From Gaiellasilicea sp963829845 (lineage in GTDB: Bacteria > Actinomycetota > Thermoleophilia > Gaiellales > Gaiellaceae): a stretch of DNA of 64,000 nt. This document shows positions 32,056-39,096 of the stretch, in pieces. Below the pieces are notes generated by a model, which saw only the letters and a program-made list of their open reading frames with translations, made no database searches and had not been told where the DNA came from. The stretch's first letter is position 1; every line of letters starts with the position of its first letter. The position numbers and the translations under genes were made by a program. The stretch lies in the NCBI GenBank assembly GCA_963829845.1, contig CAWHKD010000006.1:81626-145625 (forward strand). Reading direction: 5' to 3'.

Positions 32056-32316
32056 GTGATGCTCGCCGGCCTACCCGTCCCTGACGACGCCGTCGAGGGG
32101 CTCGCCAAACTCGTCCGGGTTGTCGGCGCTAACGACCTGGCCGACCGCCTCGACCGCGCCGTGATCGACGGCGTCAAGTTGATCGCGCTCACGATCGGCG
32201 AACGCGCCGTCTTGCTCGCCTCGCTCGAGGATCCGCCGCCCGAGCTGACCGAGCTGCGTGCCGTGTTGCTCAACGAGCATCAGTGGAGACGCGGAGAAGG
32301 GCTCGATTGGGACTAG
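32056..32316 (+). CDS. Uncharacterised 86-residue helical protein
   Basis: Starts GTG-ATG (32056/32059). Two amphipathic helices (VEGLAKLVRVVGANDLADRL and VIDGVKLIALTIGERAVLLA) are followed by DPPPELTELRAVLLNEHQWR. Similar short proteins are common in actinobacterial accessory DNA without known function. No export signal. Overlaps the HYR gene end by 4 nt, tail to tail. Confidence 0.55.
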   Translation: MMLAGLPVPDDAVEGLAKLVRVVGANDLADRLDRAVIDGVKLIALTIGERAVLLASLEDPPPELTELRAVLLNEHQWRRGEGLDWD

Positions 32317-33149
32317 CGCGTTGCCCTGACGGTGATCCTGAACGCCGCGGTCACGGTATTGCCGCTCGAGTCCGTTGCCTCGCACGTCACCCGCGTCCTA
32401 CCGAGTTGGAACCGACTTCCGGACCGCGGCTCGCACCGGGTCGGGACGACGCCGTCAGTGTCGTCCTGGGCGGTGACCCTGAAGGTCACTCGGGCACTCT
32501 TCGCGCCCTTCTTCGCTCGCACGGTCTTGCTCGTCGCTCCGGAGATTGTGGGCTGCGTCGTGTTGAACTCGTACCCGGAGACGTTCAGCGTTCCCGTCCA
32601 GGTCTCCGTTCCGTACGACTCCACCCCGAGCGGGAGCGTGCGCGTGAGGGTGCCGCTGCCCGTCGCTCCGAGGTACGTGCCGGCTCCACCCGTGACCGTG
32701 AAAGTCTGAGCCTGGGTTCGTATTGCCGGCCACTCAATGCACTCTGCGCCGTCGGCGACGGCGACGTGGATTTCCCCCTTACCGGCTACCGACAGTCGCG
32801 CCGTGTATGCCAGCATCTTGTTCTGAAGCGGGCTGGCACACCAGGGCGTCCCGATGGCGATCGGGAGATCGTACTTGCCGCTCACCTGCCCCAGTCCGGG
32901 GAACCCTCCGGAGATCGTGCGCCCCGCGCAGTCGTTCCCCGTTGGCCCAATGTCACACCCGAGGCCGCCATGGAATGAGTGGAGAGCGAGGGTAGCGTTG
33001 ATGTTCAACACTCCCGTGGCGGCCTGCGATCCAGTGGTCGCCGCCTCCGCTCCGGCGCTGGCTGCGTACCCGGTGGCGCCCACAGCGAGTCCAGCGACAA
33101 GGGCACCCAACGCTGCCCAGCGCAACCGCCTATCGCCCAGCCGCCTCAT
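32313..33149 (-). CDS. Secreted protein with C-terminal HYR (hyalin repeat) domain
   Basis: 278 residues. Signal peptide about residues 1-35 (RWAALGALVAGLAVGATGYA). A central ~130-residue beta-rich region has four Cys and a GGAGTYLGATGSGTLTRTL stretch. The C-terminal ~75 residues form an Ig-like HYR domain (KSARVTFRVTAQDDTDGVV, then TRCEPRSGSRF and TRVTCEATDSSGNT). HYR domains mediate extracellular adhesion. Probably a surface or secreted adhesion protein and cargo of the corA element. Confidence 0.75.
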   Translation of the reverse strand: MRRLGDRRLRWAALGALVAGLAVGATGYAASAGAEAATTGSQAATGVLNINATLALHSFHGGLGCDIGPTGNDCAGRTISGGFPGLGQVSGKYDLPIAIGTPWCASPLQNKMLAYTARLSVAGKGEIHVAVADGAECIEWPAIRTQAQTFTVTGGAGTYLGATGSGTLTRTLPLGVESYGTETWTGTLNVSGYEFNTTQPTISGATSKTVRAKKGAKSARVTFRVTAQDDTDGVVPTRCEPRSGSRFQLGRTRVTCEATDSSGNTVTAAFRITVRATR

Positions 33150-33361
33150 AGCTCCTCCTAACCGTCCTGCCTGCCTTTCCGGCGCACCCTCTTACATCAA
33201 GGGGCGAAGATCAAGTGGCGAATGACCTCAACGCGAGCTTCCGGCGGGAAGACGTGCAACCGGCGTGCACAGTGCGCCCTCACGTTCCGCGCCGACAACA
33301 AGTAGCCCGCCAGCGCCAAGCATTGTCGACCTTTCCGATCGGGAATGTAGACTTATGCGAG

Positions 33362-33814
33362 ATGGCGCGCACAGAAGGAAGCCTTCCAGGGCTGCTGACG
33401 GCGATCGAGGCCGGCGACCTCTTGCGGCTGGCGCCGGCCTCGATCTACCGGCGCGTCCGGAACGGCGACCTCCGGGCGCTCAAGGTCGGCGAGCACGGCC
33501 CGCTCCGATTCCGTCCCGAAGACATCGAGCGACTGCTGCGGCCAGCACGACCCCCAAGCGAACTGTTCCCCGGCCTGAACGAGGGGACGATGAGAGACGC
33601 AATCGGCCGCGCATCACGCGCCGCGGGCGTCCCGCTCTACAGCCCGCACGACCTCCGCCACCGCCGCGGTTCGCTCTGGCACGCCTCCGGGATGCCTGCG
33701 CGGGAGCTCGCGGAACGGATGGGGCACTCGAAGGCGTCGATGAGCCTCGACGTCTACACGCACGTGATGCCGCCGGACGAGGTGCAGCCCGAAATGATCG
33801 TCGTGATGCTGTAG
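33362..33814 (+). CDS. Excisionase-type HTH fused to the catalytic C-terminus of a tyrosine recombinase
   Basis: 150 residues. Residues ~8-60 are a MerR/Xis-like winged helix (AGDLLRLAPASIYRRVRNGD, LRFRPEDIERLLR). Residues ~75-150 are the end of a phage integrase: PHDLRHRRGSLW (second catalytic Arg with His), AERMGHSKASMSLDVYTHV (catalytic His and the nucleophilic Tyr). The first catalytic Arg, the beta-hairpin Lys and the core-binding domain are absent, so it cannot be a complete recombinase. ATG 33362 has TAGACT 8 nt upstream. Either a deletion fusion of adjacent xis and int genes or a compact two-function accessory protein. Confidence 0.75.
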   Translation: MARTEGSLPGLLTAIEAGDLLRLAPASIYRRVRNGDLRALKVGEHGPLRFRPEDIERLLRPARPPSELFPGLNEGTMRDAIGRASRAAGVPLYSPHDLRHRRGSLWHASGMPARELAERMGHSKASMSLDVYTHVMPPDEVQPEMIVVML

Positions 33815-33815
33815 C

Positions 33816-33839
33816 GGTGTGGTCTCGGTGTGGTCTCGG
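33816..33839. repeat. Tandem 11-bp repeats near the right end of the element
   Basis: Two perfect copies of GTGTGGTCTCG in tandem between the integrase stop and the right corA repeat, matching the pair at 31564-31586. Confidence 0.55.
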
Positions 33840-33872
33840 CCGCTAAGCCGGGGCCGCAAACCGCATCGTTGA

Positions 33873-34859
33873 CTAGAGCCAGTGTTTCCAGCGGAAGAAG
33901 CCGAGCAGCCCGGCGCTCGCGGCGACCATCACCGCGACGATCACCCAGAATGCGTGCCCCGTTCCGTTGCCGGGGAAGGCGACGTTCATGCCGAACACAC
34001 TCGCGAACAGGGTCAGCGGCAGCAGCGTCGCGCTGAAGACGGTCAGGATCCTGAGGACGTCGTTCTGGCGGTGTGAGATCACGGACTCGTTCGTCGACTC
34101 GAGGCCCTCGACGACTTCCTTGTAGTTGTCGAGCAGGTCCCAGATCCGCTCGGCTGCGTCGACGATGTCGTCGAAGTAGAGGTCGAGCTCCTCGGGCAGG
34201 AAGCGTTCGACGCGGCGCTCGAGCACGCGCAGGGTCGACCGCTCCGGCTTGATGATCTTGCGGTAGCTAATGATCTCCTGCTTCACGTTCGAGAGGTCGC
34301 GAACGACGTCCTCGGCCCGTCGCTCGAACATGTCGTCCTCGACCGAGTCGAGCTTGTGCCCGATCTTGTCGAGGATCGGGAAGCAATAGTCGAAGAGGTC
34401 GTCGAGCACCTCGTAGAGCAGCCGGCCGGATCCTTTCGCGAGCAGCTCATCGCGAAGGCGATCGTCCTCCTCGAGCCGATGGAAGAGGCGCGCGACGGGG
34501 AGCAGTTCGACGTTCGGCATCGTCACGAGGTAGTCGGGGCCGAGGAAGACGTCGAGTTCCGCCGCGTTGAGCCGCTGGATCGTCTTGTCGTAGACAGGGA
34601 AGTGGAGGACGCCGAAGAGGTACTCCGGGTACTCGTCGACCTTCGGGCGCTGCCGCTTCGAAAGCACGTCCTCCACGTCGAGCTCGTGCCAACCGAAGCG
34701 CTCGGCAAGCTCGTGCGCCGCGGCCGCGTCGGGCCGCTCGAGGTGAACCCAGGTCAGGCCGGGAGCGGTGAGCTCGAGCGCGCGGCGCTCAGTGCCCGCG
34801 CCGGCCGGGACCGCGCCGGAGCCCTGCCGCGTCCGCCGGATGCGGGGCAGGCTGGGCAT
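33873..34859 (-). CDS. corA: CorA-family magnesium/divalent cation transporter
   Basis: 328 residues. A large cytoplasmic domain includes LTWVHLERPDAAAAHELAER, RPKVDEYPEYLFGVLHFPVY and the long stalk helix QEIISYRKIIKPERSTLRVL. Two C-terminal membrane helices carry the selectivity motif GMN (SVFGMNVAFPG) between them, and the protein ends FFRWKHWL. It imports Mg2+ or similar ions as a pentamer. The last codons are the integration site of the 31446-33899 element. A TAGACT-N6-ATG promoter motif upstream (34902 to 34890) is out of frame with ATG 34859, so the N-terminus deserves checking. Confidence 0.93.
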   Translation of the reverse strand: MPSLPRIRRTRQGSGAVPAGAGTERRALELTAPGLTWVHLERPDAAAAHELAERFGWHELDVEDVLSKRQRPKVDEYPEYLFGVLHFPVYDKTIQRLNAAELDVFLGPDYLVTMPNVELLPVARLFHRLEEDDRLRDELLAKGSGRLLYEVLDDLFDYCFPILDKIGHKLDSVEDDMFERRAEDVVRDLSNVKQEIISYRKIIKPERSTLRVLERRVERFLPEELDLYFDDIVDAAERIWDLLDNYKEVVEGLESTNESVISHRQNDVLRILTVFSATLLPLTLFASVFGMNVAFPGNGTGHAFWVIVAVMVAASAGLLGFFRWKHWL

Positions 34860-34887
34860 GGGTACTGAGCGGGTCCTCGAGGGTCGG

Positions 34888-34902
34888 CATAGCGGAAGTC
34901 TA
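34888..34902 (-). promoter_or_regulatory. Leaderless-type promoter upstream of corA, out of frame
   Basis: On the minus strand TAGACT (34902-34897), 6 nt, then ATG (34890-34888). The TAG of the MFS gene stop is its first three bases. The frame from this ATG runs about 33 codons and is +1 relative to corA. Confidence 0.4.
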
Positions 34903-36195
34903 CCCCGCAGCCTGAGCGGGCTCCGGCTCGGTGGCCGGGAGCGGGAGCGGGACCGGCTCCTGCGTTCGTGCGCCCCGCGGCACGCGTCTCAGGCCCGTGG
35001 GCAGGCCGCGCTCGAGCGCCAGCGTCGCGAGCCCGCCGAAGAAGAGCACGGATGCCATCACGAGCCAGAGCCCGTTCGGGGAGGCTGCGAGGAGCGCTCC
35101 GCCGACGGCAGGGCCGACCATGAAGCCGACCTGCCACGAGAGCGCCGACATCGCCATGTAGCGCCCGAGCAGCGACTGGTCGGCGAGGTCGACGACGAGC
35201 GCGGGTTGGACGGCGCCGTGCACGCACTCACCGAGCGCGAACACCGCCACGGCGACCGCGAGGAGCGCGAACGCCGCTGTGCCCGTCAGCCAGAGGCCGC
35301 TGACGGGGACGAGGAGCCACGCCGCCGCCGAAACGGCTCCGAGCAGTGCAAGGAGGGGGATGCGCCGTCGGCCCTCGGCGAGCCGGGTCGTCGGCAGCTG
35401 CAGCAGCACGATCACGATCGTGTTGATGAAGAAGAGCCACCCGATCCCGCGCACGGAGACACCGGCCTCGTTCTTGGCGTAGGCGGGGAGGATCTCGAGT
35501 TGTGCCATCCCGGCTCCGATGTAGAGCGCGTTGGCGACCATCAAGGCCATGAAGACCTTGTGCCGGAAGACCGTGCGATAGCTGCCGGTGCGCTCCGGAC
35601 GGGCTCCTCCCCGGTGGGCGGGGTCGTGGACGAAGACGGTCAGCACCGCGGCGTAGGCGACGAAGGTGAGCGCGTCGAGCACGAAAAGCGCCTGGAAGCT
35701 CTCCGATGCGATGAAGCCGCCGGCGATGCCGCCGAGGCCGATGCCGAGGTTCATCACCACGCGTTGCATCGCGAACGTCGCGGAGCGTTGCGCCCGCGTC
35801 GTCAGGCCGGCGAGCAGGGTCGACTGCGCCGGCCAGAAGAACCCGTTTCCGATCCCGGTCACCGCGCTCGCGAGAAAGCCTTGCCACGGGCTCTGCACGA
35901 ACGCGTAGCCGACGAAACCGACCGCGAGGAAGCCGAGCGCGGTCGTCAGCATCGCCTTGCCCCCGACCCGGTCGACGAGCACGCCTCCGACAGGCCCTGA
36001 GATGAGGCTGACGGCCGCGTTCGTCGCGAGGATGAGTCCGGCGACGCCGAGGCCGATCTCGCGCTCGTTGTGCAGGTAGATGAGCAGGAACGGAACGACG
36101 AGCCCGTTGCCGAAGGCATTCAGCAGCCCCCCCAGCTGAAGCAGCTGCACCTCGCGCGGCAGGCGGGGGTTCAGGCTGGAGAGGAAGCTGCGCAT
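34900..36195 (-). CDS. Major facilitator superfamily transporter
   Basis: 431 residues with about twelve hydrophobic segments. The first loop carries the MFS motif A variant GPVGGVLVDRVGGKAML, and helices 4-5 read GIGNGFFWPAQSTLLAGLT, typical of drug/multidrug exporters of the DHA1 type; the C-terminus is a Pro/Glu-rich cytoplasmic tail. The substrate is unknown. ATG 36195 has TACTGT 6 nt upstream in a 17-bp bidirectional promoter shared with the aminotransferase gene. Confidence 0.9.
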   Translation of the reverse strand: MRSFLSSLNPRLPREVQLLQLGGLLNAFGNGLVVPFLLIYLHNEREIGLGVAGLILATNAAVSLISGPVGGVLVDRVGGKAMLTTALGFLAVGFVGYAFVQSPWQGFLASAVTGIGNGFFWPAQSTLLAGLTTRAQRSATFAMQRVVMNLGIGLGGIAGGFIASESFQALFVLDALTFVAYAAVLTVFVHDPAHRGGARPERTGSYRTVFRHKVFMALMVANALYIGAGMAQLEILPAYAKNEAGVSVRGIGWLFFINTIVIVLLQLPTTRLAEGRRRIPLLALLGAVSAAAWLLVPVSGLWLTGTAAFALLAVAVAVFALGECVHGAVQPALVVDLADQSLLGRYMAMSALSWQVGFMVGPAVGGALLAASPNGLWLVMASVLFFGGLATLALERGLPTGLRRVPRGARTQEPVPLPLPATEPEPAQAAG

Positions 36196-36212
36196 CGTGA
36201 GACAGTAGCGCC
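36196..36212. promoter_or_regulatory. Bidirectional leaderless promoter, MFS / aminotransferase V
   Basis: 17-bp gap. Minus strand TACTGT (36207-36202) lies 6 nt before the MFS ATG; plus strand GACAGT (36201-36206) lies 6 nt before TTG 36213. The -10 boxes overlap by 5 bp. Confidence 0.55.
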
Positions 36213-37250
36213 TTGGATTTCCTGCTCGACCCGGGGGTCACGTTCCTCAACCACGGCAGCTTCGGAGCCTGTCCGGCGCCCGTCTTCGCCCGCTATCAGG
36301 ACCTGCAGCGGGAGCTCGAGCGCAATCCGGTCGAGTTCCTCGCCCGCCGTTTCGAGGAGCTGACGGCCGGGTCGCGCGCCGCGCTGGCCGTCTTCCTCGG
36401 CGCGCGCCCCGACGACCTCGTCTTCGTCCCGAACGCCACCGCCGGTTTGAACGCCGTCATCCGCTCCTTGAGGCTCGAGCCCGGCGACGAGGTGCTGACG
36501 ACCCGCCACGAGTACGGTGCCGTGACCCGGACGTGGGAGTTCATGGGCGCGAACCTCGTCTACGCAGAGCCGGACGAGCTCGCGGAGGCGATCCGGCCGC
36601 AGACGAAGGCCGTCTCCGTCAGCCACATCACGTCGCCGACCGCGCTGGTGCTGCCGGTGGCGGAGATCTGTGCGGCAGCACGTGCAGTCGGTGCGCTCGC
36701 GATCGTCGACGGCGCGCACGCGCCCGGGCAGCTGCCGCTCGATCTCGATGCGCTCGGCGCGGACGTCTACGCCGGCAACTGCCACAAGTGGCTCTGCGCA
36801 CCGAAGGGTGCAGGCTTCCTGTGGGTGAGGCCGGAGCACCAGCGCTGGATCGAGCCGCTCGTGATCTCGTGGGGCTACGGCGCCGACCGCACCTTCGCCG
36901 ACCGTCACGGCTGGCAGGGAACGCGCGACCCGGCGGCGGTTCTGACGATCCCCGCCGCGATCGAAGCTCACCTGGGGTTCGACCTCGAGCGTTGCCGCCG
37001 GCTCGCCGCTGCCTTCCACGACCGCCTGCCGCCGTGCGGCCGAACGCCGGCGCCGCAGATGTGGGCGACCGAGGTTGAGACCGACGCACCCTACGAACTG
37101 CAGCGGCGGCTCTTCGATGAGCACGCGATCGAGGTCCTCGTGCGCGAGTGGGAGGGGAGGAGCCTGCTGCGGGTCTCGATCGCGCCCTACAACGAGGCCG
37201 CCGACGTCGAGCGGCTCCTCGGGGCGCTCGCCGCGCTCACTCCGGCCTGA
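36213..37250 (+). CDS. Aminotransferase class V (isopenicillin-N-epimerase-like)
   Basis: 345-residue PLP fold-type I protein. VTFLNHGSFGACPAPVFARY at the start is the CefD-like opening; LVFVPNATAGLNAVIRSL binds the cofactor phosphate; VSHITSPTALVLPV and IVDGAHAPGQLPLDL give the PLP Asp; the Schiff-base Lys is in AGNCHKWLCAPKGAGFLWV. Homologues include cysteine desulfurase-like lyases and epimerases; the substrate is open. TTG 36213 fits both the domain start and the leaderless spacing. Convergent with the deoxyribosyltransferase gene (14-nt overlap). Confidence 0.9.
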   Translation: MDFLLDPGVTFLNHGSFGACPAPVFARYQDLQRELERNPVEFLARRFEELTAGSRAALAVFLGARPDDLVFVPNATAGLNAVIRSLRLEPGDEVLTTRHEYGAVTRTWEFMGANLVYAEPDELAEAIRPQTKAVSVSHITSPTALVLPVAEICAAARAVGALAIVDGAHAPGQLPLDLDALGADVYAGNCHKWLCAPKGAGFLWVRPEHQRWIEPLVISWGYGADRTFADRHGWQGTRDPAAVLTIPAAIEAHLGFDLERCRRLAAAFHDRLPPCGRTPAPQMWATEVETDAPYELQRRLFDEHAIEVLVREWEGRSLLRVSIAPYNEAADVERLLGALAALTPA

Positions 37251-37602
37251 CCGCGGCGACTGCGTCCTCGAGGTCGGCGCAGACTGCGGCCGCGACGAAC
37301 CGCGTCCAGGGGTGCACCGGTGTGCCGCCCGTGTAGGCGATCACCCTCGTCCCGGTGTGGTGTGCGTACCACGCTTCCATCGCAGTCCCCTCGTCCGGCG
37401 TGGTGAACGCCGCCAGGACGGCGTCGCAGGAGTCGATGTCGGCGAGGTCGCCCTCGACGATCTCGCGCTCGTGGCCCTCTGTGCGGCTGCGGAAGTCGCG
37501 CCGCATCGGGTCGACGGGCTCCCAGCCCGCGGCTCGCACCAGGCCCGCAGCGCGGCGGCGGTACTCCTCCGCGAACGGAGGTCCGGCGAGATAGACGCGC
37601 AT
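37237..37602 (-). CDS. Nucleoside 2-deoxyribosyltransferase-like protein
   Basis: 121 residues. MRVYLAGPPFAEEYRRRAAG is the standard family opening; DLADIDSCDAVLAAFTTPDEGTAMEAWYAH carries the catalytic Glu (DEGTAMEAWYA), and the TRVIAYTGG strand follows. It would transfer deoxyribose between bases or hydrolyse nucleotides. Divergent from queF with a 19-bp shared promoter, perhaps reflecting a shared link to modified-base metabolism (inference). Confidence 0.85.
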   Translation of the reverse strand: MRVYLAGPPFAEEYRRRAAGLVRAAGWEPVDPMRRDFRSRTEGHEREIVEGDLADIDSCDAVLAAFTTPDEGTAMEAWYAHHTGTRVIAYTGGTPVHPWTRFVAAAVCADLEDAVAAVRPE

Positions 37603-37621
37603 CGGGCCTAGACTACGAGGG
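37603..37621. promoter_or_regulatory. Bidirectional leaderless promoter, deoxyribosyltransferase / queF
   Basis: 19-bp gap containing TAGACTA. Plus TAGACT (37609-37614) is 7 nt before the queF ATG; minus TAGTCT (37615-37610) is 7 nt before the other ATG. The -10 boxes overlap by 5 bp. Confidence 0.65.
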
Positions 37622-38005
37622 ATGACGGAGACGACGCGCGAGACGGAATTCGTCGCGCTCGGGCACGCCGGTTCCGAGCATTACGCCGGCCTGGAGACGT
37701 TCGCGAGCCCAGGGATCGCGACCGTCTCGATGACGAGCGACGAGCTCGTCGCGGTCTGCCCGATCACGGGACAGCCCGACTTCTACACGGCCTCGATCGA
37801 GTACCGGCCCGAGACGCTCTGCCTCGAGTCGAAGTCGCTCAAGCTCTACCTCGCGACGTACCGGAACGAGGGCGTCTTCTGCGAGGCGCTGGCCGTGAAG
37901 ATCCGTGACGACGTCGCTGCCGCGCTCGAGCTCCGGTCCGAAAAGGTCGTCGTCACGCTGACGCAGAAGGCGCGCGGCGGGATCACGATCACCGCCTCGA
38001 CGTAG
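37622..38005 (+). CDS. queF: NADPH-dependent 7-cyano-7-deazaguanine reductase
   Basis: 127 residues, the short unimodular QueF type. It reduces preQ0 to preQ1 in queuosine synthesis. The catalytic Cys is in VAVCPITGQPDFYTASIEY (thioimide formation), and the QueF motif is ETLCLESKSLKLYLATYR, with CEALAVKI following. No other queuosine gene is nearby. ATG 37622 is supported by TAGACT 7 nt upstream. Confidence 0.93.
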   Translation: MTETTRETEFVALGHAGSEHYAGLETFASPGIATVSMTSDELVAVCPITGQPDFYTASIEYRPETLCLESKSLKLYLATYRNEGVFCEALAVKIRDDVAAALELRSEKVVVTLTQKARGGITITAST

Positions 38006-38056
38006 GAGGGCTCAGCGAAATAGCGGCTGAGTCGACATTCCGCCAAACCCTCCTAG
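38006..38056. repeat. Intergenic palindromic element, copy 1
   Basis: GAGGG...GCGAAATAGCGGCTGAG...CATTCCGCC...CCCTCCTA can fold end to end. A longer relative with the same GCGAAAT-x-CGGCTGAG and CATTCCGCC-x-x-x-CCCTCCTA blocks lies at 42643-42723. Both follow plus-strand genes, so they may act as terminators or be a dispersed REP-like family. Confidence 0.5.
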
Positions 38057-38526
38057 GTGGGCTTGGCCGTCATCGCCCAGACGGCGACGATGTAGGCGGC
38101 GAGGAGCAAGATGCTGATCACGCCGACGATCCGCGCGAAGCGGACGCCGCCAGTGGAGCCGTCCCGCAGCTTGCGCAGCCCGATCGCTCCCAGGATCAGC
38201 GAGATCAGGATCAGGAGCGCGCCGATGTCGGCGGTGATGTAGCCGATCCCGAGCCAGCCGGGCTCGAAGTCCTCCGGGTAGTCCTGCTCCGCCTCGGTCC
38301 ACTGGGCGCCCACGCGCATCAGGATGTACGCCGGCAGCACGCCGAGCAGCAGCGTCTTCAGGGCGAAGCGCGAGAGGCCGGGTGCACTGTCCGGAGAGCG
38401 CCAGCCGAGCACGGTCACAAGGGTCACGGCCAGCAGCGTGCCGACGAGCAGCATCGCGCCGAGCACGTGGATGAAGAGCGGCAGGTTGACGGAGTCGGGA
38501 CGGATTGCGGCGAGCACCTCAGGCAC
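38053..38526 (-). CDS. Integral membrane protein, DUF2269-like, second of a pair
   Basis: 157 residues with four hydrophobic segments. The first helix carries LFIHVLGAMLLVGTLLAVTL, parallel to LFLHVIGAFVAVG in its upstream neighbour, which suggests an ancient duplication and a possible haem- or partner-binding His. The loop between helices 2 and 3 is acidic (TEAEQDYPEDFEPG). GTG 38526 overlaps the preceding gene by 8 nt. Function unknown. Confidence 0.75.
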   Translation of the reverse strand: MPEVLAAIRPDSVNLPLFIHVLGAMLLVGTLLAVTLVTVLGWRSPDSAPGLSRFALKTLLLGVLPAYILMRVGAQWTEAEQDYPEDFEPGWLGIGYITADIGALLILISLILGAIGLRKLRDGSTGGVRFARIVGVISILLLAAYIVAVWAMTAKPT

Positions 38527-38938
38527 CCGGCTTCCAGATCATGAGTATGAGGATGAGCAGCACGGCGACGCTGTTGATCGTGTGGAACCGGATCCCGGCC
38601 GCCCGGCCTGCGATCGGGTCGCTCTCGAACGCCCTGCCGGCCTGGCCGCCCGCCCAGCCGCCGATCGCCCAGAGCACGAGCGACGCGAGGATCCACACGT
38701 CCCAGAGCTGATAGGCGTCGAGGTAGATCGCGAGCCAGACGCCGAAGATGATCGCTCCCATCATCCCGACGCCGACGAGGATGCCGGCCGTGCGGCCGTA
38801 GGTCATCGCCGTGCCCTGGTCGAAGAGCGGCGACGCTCCGCGCGTGCCGAGGATCAGCCCCCAGAGCGCCGTCAGGGCGCCGACGGCGACGAAGGCGCCG
38901 ATCACATGCAGGAACAGCAGCCAGTCGTACAGATCCAT
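38519..38938 (-). CDS. Integral membrane protein, DUF2269-like
   Basis: 139 residues and four membrane helices: WLLFLHVIGAFVAVGALTAL, GILVGVGMMGAIIFGVWLAI, ILASLVLWAIGGWAGG and INSVAVLLILILMIW. A His sits in helix 1 and another (RFHTIN) before helix 4. Resembles DUF2269 predicted membrane proteins; no role known. ATG 38938 has TATGTT 8 nt upstream (leaderless). Forms an operon with the following paralogue. Confidence 0.75.
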   Translation of the reverse strand: MDLYDWLLFLHVIGAFVAVGALTALWGLILGTRGASPLFDQGTAMTYGRTAGILVGVGMMGAIIFGVWLAIYLDAYQLWDVWILASLVLWAIGGWAGGQAGRAFESDPIAGRAAGIRFHTINSVAVLLILILMIWKPGA

Positions 38939-38971
38939 CGGTGCAGAACATACAAAGCCGACGGAAGGTCA

Positions 38972-39044
38972 TGCGCCCGGCACGATTCGAACGTGCGACC
39001 TTTCGCTCCGGAGGCGAACGCTCTATCCCCTGAGCTACGGGCGC
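38972..39044 (-). tRNA. tRNA-Arg (anticodon CCG)
   Basis: Complete 73-nt cloverleaf: acceptor GCGCCCG/CGGGCGC with discriminator A, D arm GCTC...GAGC, anticodon stem TTCGC/GCGAA around CTCCGGA (anticodon CCG), T arm TCGCACGTTCGAATCGTGC-like. CCA not encoded. No integrated element is seen at this tRNA. Confidence 0.95.
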
Positions 39045-39061
39045 GGGGAGTCGAGAGTGTA

Positions 39062-39089
39062 GCGGGCGGGAGCCGGAGCCCCCGCCCGC
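39062..39089. terminator. Hairpin between the metalloprotease gene and tRNA-Arg
   Basis: GCGGGCGGG (39062-39070) pairs perfectly with CCCGCCCGC (39081-39089) just after the metalloprotease stop. Confidence 0.55.
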
Positions 39090-39096
39090 CATTCTC

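Larger units (their letters stand above)
31446..33899. mobile_element. Small integrative element inserted in the 3' end of corA
   Basis: Direct repeats of the corA terminus bound a 2.4-kb segment containing a small secreted protein, an uncharacterised 86-residue protein, a secreted HYR-domain protein and, adjacent to the right repeat, an excisionase-integrase fusion. Each end also carries a tandem pair of an 11-bp GTGTGGTCTCG unit, likely arm-type sites. Insertion keeps corA intact because the right repeat restores its last codons. Use of a protein gene's 3' end rather than a tRNA is unusual. Confidence 0.7.

Noticed and set aside
32313..33149. HYR-domain protein as a phage tail fibre
   Set aside because: It has a Sec signal peptide and no structural phage genes accompany it; a secreted adhesion protein is simpler.
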